DNA of 11,806 nt, taken from the NCBI GenBank assembly GCA_002508425.1, contig DAKU01000096.1, forward strand, positions 512 to 12,317, read 5' to 3'. The stretch is from Methanosarcinaceae archaeon UBA470. Lineage in GTDB: Archaea > Halobacteriota > Methanosarcinia > Methanosarcinales > Methanosarcinaceae. Below are positions 1 through 6,798 of this stretch, piece by piece (the stretch's first letter is position 1; every line of letters starts with the position of its first letter). Below the pieces are notes generated by a model. It was not told the DNA's origin. It saw nothing but the letters and a program-made list of their open reading frames with translations, and searched no databases. The position numbers were made by a program, and so were the translations under genes.

Positions 1-2415
1 ATAAACAAGTTCATTGGAACCATGCCCAAGCATGAAAAAGATGCTGTCAAATACAACAACCCCCGGATAGTTTTCACCAATCCCGATATGCTGCATCTGA
101 GCTTTTTACAATGGAAGCATCAGTGGAAACGTTTTCTTTCAAACCTCAGATACATCGTGCTTGATGAAAGCCACACATATAGCGGTGTAATGGGCAGCCA
201 CATGGCAAACCTGCTCAGGAGACTAAATAGGGTATGTGACCACTATGGTGCACATCCACAATACATTTGCTGCACAGCCACGATCGGCAACCCTATGGAA
301 CATACTTCAGCCTTGATCGGTAAAGATGTAGTGTTGATAGACAACGACAGCTCAGGACGAGGACTACAAAAATTCGTGTTCTGGAATCCCCCATTATATG
401 TGAAGTACGGAAACTTCACCATGAGAAAAGCCAGTTTTGGGGAAACTGTAGACCTTTTCACAACATTTGTCCAAGGCGGCTTCCAGACAATCACTTTTGC
501 AAGGTCAAGGCAGAAGGTGGAACGGATGTATATTGAATCAAAGAACACTCTTGCTCACAGAGGTGTTGAAAAAAAAATCAGTCCGTATAGAGGCGGTTAT
601 CATGGAAATGAACGTGAGGTAATCGAGAAGGGGCTTTCCAATGGAGAAATTGCAGGAGTTATTTCCACCAATGCCCTTGAATTAGGTATTGATATAGGTG
701 GTCTTGATGCTTGTATTATGGATGGTTTCCCCGGAACAATAATGAGCGCAAGGCAGCAGGCGGGAAGGGCCGGGCGCGGATATGCGCAAAGCATGGTGGT
801 ACTTGTTGCAGATCCAAATGCTCTTGACCAATACTACATGCGAAACCCAGGAGACTTTTTCAGAAGACAGTGCGAAGAAGCAGTGATTAATGTTTCTAAC
901 CGCTACATACAAGCAGGCCATTTGCTATGTGCCGCCAGGGAAATCCCTTTGCGGGCAGAGGATGAGCAGTATTTTGGCACTGAGTTTAGCAGGATAGTAA
1001 CAGTGCTTGAAGAAGAAGGATTGCTGGAGGGCACTTCTGAAAAGAGGTCGCTTGATACGAATGCTCATATGCATGTATCTATAAGGGATATTGACAGTGA
1101 TGCTTATACTATTATTGACAAAGCTTCGAAAAGACCTCTGGAGAACTCTCTTAGCAGACTTCAGGCTTACAGAGAAGCATTTGAAGGTGCAGTATATATT
1201 AACAAAGGAACTGCCTATGTTGTCACCTCATTAGATCATGAAAAACGGGAAATACATGTAGAGCACACGCAAGATGAATACTATACGAGATCGATGGTAT
1301 CCTCAGATGTAGTCATAAGAGATGTTATTGAAACTAAAGTGTTGGAAACTTGCCCTGATGTAAAGGTCGGTTTTGGAAGCGTGGATGTGACTCAGCAAGT
1401 AACAGGGTACAAGAAGTTGCAGCAGCGTACGGATAAAGAGCTGGGACAATCTGCTCTGCAGATGCCAAAATTTACTCTTGAAACTGAAGCCCTCTGGATT
1501 GAACTACCCAGCAGGTTCATGGGCTCGGTTGCTGCATATGATAGGGATTTTGCCGGTGGTATCCACGCAATTGAACATGCAATGATAGCAATGTATCCTT
1601 TGCACCTGCTTGCTGACCGTAACGATCTGGGAGGACTTTCCACAGCAGAACACCCTGATCTTACAGGTAACAGTGGCATATTCGTATATGACGGACATCA
1701 GGGAGGAGTTGGTTACGCTGAAAGCGGATATGACAAGATCGTTGAAATGCTTGAAGTTACTCTGCGGTCCATTGAAAGCTGTCCTTGTAATGAAGGCTGC
1801 CCCTCCTGTATCCAGTCTCCAAAATGTGGAAACAACAACAATCCGCTGGACAAGGATGCTGCTATAATTATACTCCACAAGATTCTCGGAAAACCCGATT
1901 ATATACCTCCGAAGAAAAAGACCGCTGGTGAGATGAAAAAGCAGGAAAAGAATATTACTGATATCCCTGAAAACAAACAAAAAGTAGAGCAGAGATTTGA
2001 TCCGGTTAATGCTTTGAACAGGGCTAGAAGAAAACTTCGCCAGAGGCAGACAAACACAGCAGCTGAATGGATAAAGGCCGGGATCTCGGCAGGAAAAGAC
2101 AAAAAAGACCATGAGCAAGCGTATGAATGCTTTGAGGCTGCTTTGCAGCTTGAACCTGATAATCCCAGCGCACTTTTGAACAAGGGTATAACTTGCCTGA
2201 ACCTTGCCCAGAATCAGGCTGCTCTTACATGCTTCAATAGGCTTCTTAACATGGGTGCGAACCAAAGCGTGGTGTGGAAGAACAAAGGCACTGCATTGTA
2301 TCGTCTCGGAGATATAAGAGGGGCTGTTGGTGCATATGATGAAGCCTTGAGACTGAAACCGGATGATCAGAAGGTGCAGGAACTAAGAGAAAGAGCAAAA
2401 GAGATGCTGAGGTGA
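1..2415 (+). CDS. MrfA/YprA-type DEAD/DEAH-box helicase with C-terminal TPR tail (5' partial)
   Basis: This is an ATP-dependent superfamily 2 helicase of the type of Bacillus MrfA (YprA), a DNA-repair helicase. The frame is open from base 1, so the start codon, Q motif and Walker A lie outside the window; the ATG at 22 is internal. Counting from that Met, I see motif II DESH (48-51), motif III TAT (85-87), a TNALELGIDIG segment (216-226), motif VI QQAGRAGRG (245-253) and a C-terminal domain with a GGVGYAE motif (561-567). Five cysteines follow (587, 589, 593, 596, 602), arranged like the metal-binding cluster of MrfA. After a lysine-rich linker (about 629-680) come roughly three TPR-like helical pairs (681-797), with DNPSALLNKG and DIRGAVGAYDEALRLKPDD as clear TPR elements. 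That tail is absent from Bacillus MrfA as I know it. The helicase call is firm; a role in repair is inferred from the family. Confidence 0.9.
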   Translation: MNKFIGTMPKHEKDAVKYNNPRIVFTNPDMLHLSFLQWKHQWKRFLSNLRYIVLDESHTYSGVMGSHMANLLRRLNRVCDHYGAHPQYICCTATIGNPMEHTSALIGKDVVLIDNDSSGRGLQKFVFWNPPLYVKYGNFTMRKASFGETVDLFTTFVQGGFQTITFARSRQKVERMYIESKNTLAHRGVEKKISPYRGGYHGNEREVIEKGLSNGEIAGVISTNALELGIDIGGLDACIMDGFPGTIMSARQQAGRAGRGYAQSMVVLVADPNALDQYYMRNPGDFFRRQCEEAVINVSNRYIQAGHLLCAAREIPLRAEDEQYFGTEFSRIVTVLEEEGLLEGTSEKRSLDTNAHMHVSIRDIDSDAYTIIDKASKRPLENSLSRLQAYREAFEGAVYINKGTAYVVTSLDHEKREIHVEHTQDEYYTRSMVSSDVVIRDVIETKVLETCPDVKVGFGSVDVTQQVTGYKKLQQRTDKELGQSALQMPKFTLETEALWIELPSRFMGSVAAYDRDFAGGIHAIEHAMIAMYPLHLLADRNDLGGLSTAEHPDLTGNSGIFVYDGHQGGVGYAESGYDKIVEMLEVTLRSIESCPCNEGCPSCIQSPKCGNNNNPLDKDAAIIILHKILGKPDYIPPKKKTAGEMKKQEKNITDIPENKQKVEQRFDPVNALNRARRKLRQRQTNTAAEWIKAGISAGKDKKDHEQAYECFEAALQLEPDNPSALLNKGITCLNLAQNQAALTCFNRLLNMGANQSVVWKNKGTALYRLGDIRGAVGAYDEALRLKPDDQKVQELRERAKEMLR

Positions 2416-2516
2416 GGGGTTTTGGGTAGCAATCGGAAATTTATAGAATTGGGAGATCTTCTCGACCTAAATGCTTTCTATGTGTATATTTGTAGCTAAT
2501 CAATCTGATCTTGAGA
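2416..2516. other. Convergent intergenic gap
   Basis: This 101-base gap separates the ends of two convergent genes. I see no T-run of five or more on either strand, so there is no clear archaeal oligo-T terminator. The only structure is a short inverted repeat, TGATCT-TG-AGATCA (2506-2519), which overlaps the channel gene's stop codon. It is too short and the loop too small to call a terminator. Confidence 0.5.
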
Positions 2517-3344
2517 TCATTCAGCTGCATTCCCATAGTTTACAATATGTGCTTTGGGAGGTTTTATTCCTTTTTTATAGAATTCATTCCAGGTTCTTCG
2601 GGTTACATCAGATCTGAATACGAATTCATCCCTAAGATCGTTCACATATGCCCTTGCTTTTAGACCTTTGTAGAAGGGATAATCGTTTAAAAGAATAACA
2701 ACCGGTCTAGTTGGAGATATATATACGAATCTTGAAGTAACGACTGCTTCCCTTAATATCTTCATTGCCAGGTCTACGTCAGAATCGTTCTCTATATATA
2801 TATCTAGCATTGCCATCATTTCGGAACTACCTGAATTGCCGCTTGCCACACATTGTGTGAACACCAGGTTGTTTGGAGCCAATACCAGTTCATCGTTGGG
2901 AGTAACAAGACGGGTAGCCCTGAGGCCTATATCCTTGACCTCTCCATAATAGTCACCCATTTCGATCCTGTCCCCAACATGATATGTTTTTTCCATTACG
3001 ATTATAATTCCCGCTGCAATATTCTCAAAGAGGTTCCTTAGCCCTATACCAATTGCAGCACCAATAAGACCACTTAATAATACTAGTTGATTGAAGGACA
3101 GCGCAAATAGAGATGCAAAAATGTAATAGACAGCCAATGAATAAATGAGGACTTTAGACAGAGGGATTATAGTCTTGAAATGTAGCCTGTACCTCCATGT
3201 CATTTCTGAAAACTTTGTAAGGAAAAATGCAACTATCTTTGAAAGAATGACAGCAAGGATTATGATGACAAAAGACACAAGCACTGTATTTGGGTCAATT
3301 TGTTCAAAGCCAGTGACAACTGTATCCAGATTCACTTCAGCCAT
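2517..3344 (-). CDS. MscS-family small-conductance mechanosensitive channel
   Basis: This is a membrane channel of the MscS family, which opens under membrane tension and releases solutes on osmotic downshift. The 275-residue product is close to E. coli MscS (286). From the chosen ATG, I see hydrophobic helices at about 18-42, 60-84 and 88-118. The third is the Gly/Ala-rich pore helix, with GLIGAAIGIGLRNLFENIAAG as its hallmark run. A beta domain follows (VGDRIEMGDYYGEVKDIGLR, about 123-142; then LVTPNDELVLAPNN), and then an alpha/beta C-terminal domain. I chose the ATG at 3344 because it shares its A with the upstream ATPase's TAA stop (TAATG) and has GGTG five bases before it; a GTG at 3350 would add two residues. 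It is the second gene of a minus-strand operon and is probably translated by coupling to the ATPase. Confidence 0.92.
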   Translation of the reverse strand: MAEVNLDTVVTGFEQIDPNTVLVSFVIIILAVILSKIVAFFLTKFSEMTWRYRLHFKTIIPLSKVLIYSLAVYYIFASLFALSFNQLVLLSGLIGAAIGIGLRNLFENIAAGIIIVMEKTYHVGDRIEMGDYYGEVKDIGLRATRLVTPNDELVLAPNNLVFTQCVASGNSGSSEMMAMLDIYIENDSDVDLAMKILREAVVTSRFVYISPTRPVVILLNDYPFYKGLKARAYVNDLRDEFVFRSDVTRRTWNEFYKKGIKPPKAHIVNYGNAAE

Positions 3345-4402
3345 TACCACACCAACCTGATATTCTCTAAATATTTGACAACAACAGATAGTTTTTCATG
3401 TTTTACACTGTAATATTCATCATTTTTTGTTATCAGATCCTGATTGAGCATTTCAAATATTATTTTGTTGATCATCATGTCATCTACATTATAAGTCCAG
3501 TTTAATATTATATTTTTCAATTCCGCTTTTTTAATATGGCCCATTGACAATATAATATATAGAACAAATCTTCCGGTACTATCGAGATCTATATTACTGA
3601 AAACAGTATTTATGTTACTTGTTTTGATCACAGGATATTCTAACCATTTGTTCCATATATCCTTTGCAACTCCGGGATTCCCACGTGAGATCTTTGTAAT
3701 TTCTTTAAATATAGTGGATTCTGCAGTTTCACTTGGTGTTCTATTAAAGAGAAGTGTCTGAAGGGCAATATAGTTGATCCGCAAACTGTATAGATTGACT
3801 TTGCCACGTGTGATATTTTTCGCTATAGGTCTTTTAACCACCTGAAATATTTTTTCTTTCTTTACCTCAATGTCATTTACAAATTGTATTTCATTCTCAT
3901 TATATGCTGAAAGCAAGAACTCTTTCATATCTGCAGGGTTCAGCGATGGAATTTTCACCTGTACTGGAAAATATCTGCCTATATCCAATACCCGATCAAG
4001 ATAATTCCATGAGTGGATATTCCATGTGGTTATGTAGAGTATTTTATCAGAGGAAAGCACCATATTCAGGAACTCTTCGATAACATCGAATCCACCAATC
4101 TTTCTCATATACAGGTAATGACAATTGTCAAATATCATTATCCTAGTGGGGTCTTTAAGCAGAGGTATCTGGCCCTTGTTGTCCATTATAGATGAAAAAG
4201 TGACCTTTGTCACTTCACGTGGATGCATTTTGAAGATCTCATCTACAAGTTCAGATTTCCCCGCATAAGGCAATGCCAGTATAGCGATGTTGACCCTTTG
4301 ACCTGATACAAAATCAGATATAGCTTTTTGTATGGCTGCAATCGGTTCGTCCAGACCGAACACCAACTTTTTTATAGAGTCGTTTTCATCTGATGCGACC
4401 AT
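3344..4402 (-). CDS. AAA-like P-loop ATPase with C-terminal winged-helix-like domain
   Basis: This is a soluble 352-residue P-loop ATPase whose exact role I do not recognise. The Walker A motif is ALPYAGKS (43-50), with Ala in place of the usual first Gly. Walker B is RIMIFDN (87-93), with Asn after the Asp where Glu is usual. A sensor-1-like strand ILYITTWN (121-128) follows, then a possible arginine finger near R143 and a sensor-2-like RGNPG (240-244). This order resembles Orc1/Cdc6-like or STAND-type archaeal ATPases. Residues about 275-345 are helical and charged and look like a winged helix, so the protein could bind DNA or a partner. There is no signal peptide or membrane helix. It is the first gene of the operon and its stop overlaps the channel start. 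The start at 4402 has a GAGG ten bases upstream. The ATPase fold is well supported; substrate and partner are unknown. Confidence 0.75.
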   Translation of the reverse strand: MVASDENDSIKKLVFGLDEPIAAIQKAISDFVSGQRVNIAILALPYAGKSELVDEIFKMHPREVTKVTFSSIMDNKGQIPLLKDPTRIMIFDNCHYLYMRKIGGFDVIEEFLNMVLSSDKILYITTWNIHSWNYLDRVLDIGRYFPVQVKIPSLNPADMKEFLLSAYNENEIQFVNDIEVKKEKIFQVVKRPIAKNITRGKVNLYSLRINYIALQTLLFNRTPSETAESTIFKEITKISRGNPGVAKDIWNKWLEYPVIKTSNINTVFSNIDLDSTGRFVLYIILSMGHIKKAELKNIILNWTYNVDDMMINKIIFEMLNQDLITKNDEYYSVKHEKLSVVVKYLENIRLVW

Positions 4403-4503
4403 AAGTATTCTGCCTCGCCTTTAACATTACTATTGTCCCTGACCCCATGGACAAAACGTGTGCGGAATATGTAACATGGAGTCAAAAAAGGTAAGGTCGT
4501 ACA

Positions 4504-4513
4504 ATTATAAATA
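4504..4513 (-). promoter_or_regulatory. Candidate TATA box for the ATPase-MscS operon
   Basis: On the minus strand this reads TATTTATAAT. An archaeal start site about 25 bases downstream would fall near 4480-4485, giving a leader of about 80 bases before the ATPase ATG. The element is nearly symmetric: on the plus strand it reads ATTATAAATA and could start a transcript near 4533. The direction is therefore uncertain. Confidence 0.35.
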
Positions 4514-4517
4514 CTAC

Positions 4518-4534
4518 TTGATTCAGTTGACTCA
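4518..4534. repeat. Tandem TTGA(T/C)TCA motif, possible operator
   Basis: TTGATTCA (4518-4525) and TTGACTCA (4527-4534) stand side by side with one base between them. Each contains a pseudo-palindromic TGAnTCA core, and the cores are nine bases apart start to start. They abut the TATA-like box at 4504-4513, just upstream of it as read on the minus strand, where an archaeal regulator could help or block TFB/TBP. This is inference from position and symmetry only. Confidence 0.3.
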
Positions 4535-4559
4535 TGATGGACACAAATGGGAAGCTAAG

Positions 4560-4571
4560 CATCGCTCGATG
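4560..4571. repeat. Small inverted repeat CATCG-CT-CGATG
   Basis: This is a perfect five-base inverted repeat around a two-base centre, nine bases before the second hairpin. It is short enough to arise by chance. It could be a protein-binding palindrome or part of a structured leader if the 4504-4513 box drives a rightward transcript. Confidence 0.25.
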
Positions 4572-4578
4572 AAAATAT

Positions 4579-4598
4579 AGGCTCTCTAAAGAGCCCTA
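4579..4598. other. Hairpin GGCTCT-CTAA-AGAGCC
   Basis: A perfect six-base, GC-containing stem with a four-base loop (4580-4595) extends by TA/TA pairing across one bulged C. On the plus strand it is followed by CTAAAAAATG rather than a T-run, so it is not a rightward terminator by the usual pattern. On the minus strand it is followed by TATATTTT, but no gene lies upstream on that strand to be terminated. Its role is unknown. Confidence 0.4.
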
Positions 4599-4673
4599 AA
4601 AAATGAGTTTCAAATTAGAACAGAAATATAAGAAGCTAATTTGATGACCTGCTGACTATTAGATCTGAGTGGA

Positions 4674-4689
4674 CCAAAACTTTATATAA
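4674..4689 (+). promoter_or_regulatory. Archaeal BRE/TATA promoter of the polysaccharide operon
   Basis: The sequence CCAAAAC directly precedes TTTATATA (4681-4688), which matches the archaeal BRE plus TATA arrangement closely. Start sites usually lie about 25 bases downstream, here near 4708-4713, giving a leader of about 60 bases before the permease ATG at 4771. No equally good box lies closer to the gene, and no comparable promoter is evident in the short gaps further into the operon. Confidence 0.7.
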
Positions 4690-4770
4690 TGAAAGTATTA
4701 CCTATTGACAGATTTTTAAATCAAGCAGTAAATAGCGAGTTATTCTTAGAAGCTGCGTAATGGATGGAAA

Positions 4771-5550
4771 ATGTCAGTCAAACATCTTGCAAACCTGTAT
4801 GCTTACAGACAACTGATATGGCAATTAGCTTGGAGTGAGTTCAAACTAAGATACAAGAACTCGATATTAGGATATTTCTGGTCATTGCTGGAGCCTCTGC
4901 TAATGCTTACGGTCCTTTATTATGTATTTTCACACCTTATGAAAATGCAGATAGAGAATTACCAGCTTTTCCTTTTATTGGGTATTATTATCTGGAATTT
5001 CCTTAGCCGGGCAACTAGTATAGGAATGAATTCCATTGTTGGAAAAGCAAGCCTCATTAAAAAGGTATATTTCCCCAGGGATATATTTGTGATATCGTCA
5101 TGCATAACAGCATTACTCATGAGCGTGTTTGAGTCGATAGTATTTATAATTTATATGGTTTATTTTAAAGTATCCATATCTATGTATATACTTGAAGCTC
5201 CGATCATTTTGATTTGCCTTTTGATGCTTTCCATAGGCCTTTCTTTGGCTTTAGCAGCTCTTAATGTGCTTTACCGAGATGTGCAATTTATCTGGGCTGT
5301 ATTCCTGCAGGCAGGCTATTTTGCAACGCCTATAATGTACGCAGTCGAGATTTTCCCTGAAAACTTACGTGAGATAGTACTTCTCAACCCGGTTGCAAGA
5401 GTAATTGTTGCTTCACGACAAACAATAATCTATTCAGCGCCTGCACAAATAAATGATCTAATGTTCATGGGTATCGCATCAATAGTTTTCTTATTTATTG
5501 GGTATATTATATTTAACAAAATTGAACCTCGATTTGCGGAGGAGATTTAA
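4771..5550 (+). CDS. wzm: Polysaccharide ABC exporter, permease subunit (Wzm-like, ABC-2 type)
   Basis: This is the membrane subunit of an ABC-2 exporter that moves a completed, lipid-linked glycan across the cytoplasmic membrane. The 259-residue length is normal for Wzm/TagG-type permeases. Family hallmarks are an N-terminal cytoplasmic segment with AWSEFKLRYKNSILGYFWSL (20-39), FPRDIFVISS (101-110), ALNVLYRDVQF (163-173), the proline-containing ATPIMYAVEIFP (185-196) and the C-terminal IEPRFAEEI. I estimate six membrane helices at about 33-56, 64-82, 104-130, 140-167, 172-193 and 230-249. The ATG at 4771 is the only start in this frame that keeps the conserved N-terminus; its ribosome site is weak (GGATGG three bases upstream). 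The stop codon directly abuts the start of the ATPase partner. It is the first gene of the operon, behind the promoter at 4674-4689. Confidence 0.93.
   Translation: MSVKHLANLYAYRQLIWQLAWSEFKLRYKNSILGYFWSLLEPLLMLTVLYYVFSHLMKMQIENYQLFLLLGIIIWNFLSRATSIGMNSIVGKASLIKKVYFPRDIFVISSCITALLMSVFESIVFIIYMVYFKVSISMYILEAPIILICLLMLSIGLSLALAALNVLYRDVQFIWAVFLQAGYFATPIMYAVEIFPENLREIVLLNPVARVIVASRQTIIYSAPAQINDLMFMGIASIVFLFIGYIIFNKIEPRFAEEI
5538..5544 (+). promoter_or_regulatory. Ribosome binding site of the Wzt-like gene
   Basis: GGAGGAG lies six bases before the ATG at 5551, inside the last codons of the permease. With the TAAATG junction it fixes the start of the ATPase and suggests coupled translation of the two exporter subunits. 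Confidence 0.65.
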
Positions 5551-6780
5551 ATGCCAGTGATCGAAGTTGAGAAACTGGAAAAATCTTTCCGCATCCCACA
5601 TGAAAAAAGAACTACGCTGTTCGAGGCCCTTACAGGCGTATTCAAGCCAGAGTCCTATGAGGTATTTCATGCTTTGGAGGACATTAATTTCGATGTGGAA
5701 GAAGGTGAATTTTTTGGAATTATTGGAGAGAACGGAAGCGGTAAAAGCACTCTGCTGAAAATAATAGCAGGCATCTTATATCCGTCAGCAGGTGATGTGC
5801 ATATCCGCAAGAAAGTTACACCTTTCCTTGAACTTGGTGTAGGGTTCCAGCCCGATATGACAGCCGTAGAGAACATAAAAACCTATGGTACTATAATGGG
5901 AATGTCAAAGCACGATATCAAATCAAGGACAGATGACATATTAGAATTTGCAGGATTGGAGAAATTCAGAGATGCAAAATTAAAGAACTTTTCTTCCGGA
6001 ATGCAGGTAAGACTTGCTTTTTCCACTGCGATTCAGACAGATCCCGAAATATTGCTGATGGATGAAGTACTCGCAGTAGGTGATATGGATTTTCAACAGA
6101 AATGCCTGGATGTCCTGAACAATTATCGCAAAGAAGGGGTAACGATTGTATTTGTTTCACATGACCTTGGTTCTGTTAGAAGGTTCTGTGACAGGACTTT
6201 GCTGCTGCATAAAGGACATCAGGTCGCATTAGGGGAAACGGGTGAAGTAATAGATAAGTACGTTTATGGAGAGCAGGATAAAAACATTTTAGAAACAATC
6301 GATAATGCTAGTGAAACTACTCCTGCCGTTCAAAATGAAGACAAAAGTGCTGTCAACAACTCCCGATGGGGAGACCAAAAAATAGAGATAGTAAACGTTG
6401 AATTCTACGATAAGTTTGGAAATGTAAGTAACAGGTTCAATTCCTTTGATGCAATGACCATAAGGATCTTTTATCATGCTCATGAAAAAGTTCTTGATCC
6501 AATTTTTGGCATTGCTCTGTATTCAGAGAAGGGAGAGAATCTTTATGGTACTAATACGGAACTGAGAAACATAACAATAGATTCTATTGAAGGTAAAGGC
6601 CATATAGATTTAAAAGTAGAGAGTATTTCTATGCTCACCGGAAGATTTCTATTAACTGTCGCCATACATAGTCGTGCACACAACCCCTATGACTGGCATG
6701 ATAAACTATATCATTTTGACGTGATCCAGACAAGCAGGGATGCTGGCCTATTCGATGTGCCTTGTAAATGGATAATATGA
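5551..6780 (+). CDS. wzt: Polysaccharide ABC exporter, ATPase subunit with C-terminal glycan-binding-type domain (Wzt-like)
   Basis: This is the ATP-hydrolysing subunit paired with the preceding permease. The N-terminal nucleotide-binding domain has Walker A GENGSGKST (59-67), a Wzt-style ELGVGFQPDMTAVENI (94-109), signature FSSGMQV (147-153), Walker B ILLMDE (167-172) and H-loop H204. A polar linker rich in Glu, Asn, Asp and Thr (about 241-270) leads to a beta-rich C-terminal domain (about 271-409) ending in GLFDVPCKWII. Length (409) and layout match Wzt proteins of the E. coli O8/O9a type, whose C-terminal domain binds the modified non-reducing end of the glycan before export. TagH/RfbE-type ATPases without this domain are much shorter. 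Glycan recognition here is inferred from domain layout; the sugar bound cannot be read from sequence. The stop lies directly before the methyltransferase reading frame. Confidence 0.92.
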   Translation: MPVIEVEKLEKSFRIPHEKRTTLFEALTGVFKPESYEVFHALEDINFDVEEGEFFGIIGENGSGKSTLLKIIAGILYPSAGDVHIRKKVTPFLELGVGFQPDMTAVENIKTYGTIMGMSKHDIKSRTDDILEFAGLEKFRDAKLKNFSSGMQVRLAFSTAIQTDPEILLMDEVLAVGDMDFQQKCLDVLNNYRKEGVTIVFVSHDLGSVRRFCDRTLLLHKGHQVALGETGEVIDKYVYGEQDKNILETIDNASETTPAVQNEDKSAVNNSRWGDQKIEIVNVEFYDKFGNVSNRFNSFDAMTIRIFYHAHEKVLDPIFGIALYSEKGENLYGTNTELRNITIDSIEGKGHIDLKVESISMLTGRFLLTVAIHSRAHNPYDWHDKLYHFDVIQTSRDAGLFDVPCKWII

Positions 6781-6798
6781 ATGGTGGGAATTACATTT

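Larger units (their letters stand above)
4403..4770. other. Divergent intergenic region (368 bases)
   Basis: This region separates the minus-strand ATPase-channel operon from the plus-strand polysaccharide operon and must hold promoters for both. It contains two TATA-like boxes (4504-4513 and 4681-4688), a pair of TGAnTCA motifs (4519-4525 and 4528-4534) and two small inverted repeats (4560-4571 and 4580-4595). I see no tRNA, rRNA or substantial coding region. The only open frame of note is a 12-codon ATG frame at 4534-4572, treated as a weak candidate in the findings. Confidence 0.6.

Noticed and set aside
1504..2265. A 253-codon reading frame on the minus strand within the helicase
   Set aside because: It lies wholly inside the conserved helicase C-terminal region on the opposite strand, shows no recognisable domain and is rich in Ser, Phe and Cys, as expected of an antisense shadow.
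1..2415. The helicase as part of a phage-defence system such as DISARM
   Set aside because: DISARM uses separate DrmA helicase and DrmB proteins beside a DNA methyltransferase. Here the cysteine domain is fused to the helicase in the MrfA manner, and none of the visible neighbours is a defence gene.
2506..2519. Inverted repeat TGATCT-TG-AGATCA as a shared terminator of the convergent genes
   Set aside because: The loop is only two bases, there is no T-run on either side, and it overlaps the channel stop codon.
4560..4598. A tRNA or CRISPR-like unit in the intergenic region
   Set aside because: The two hairpins do not form a cloverleaf, there is no T-arm signature, and the repeats differ in sequence and do not recur with regular spacing.
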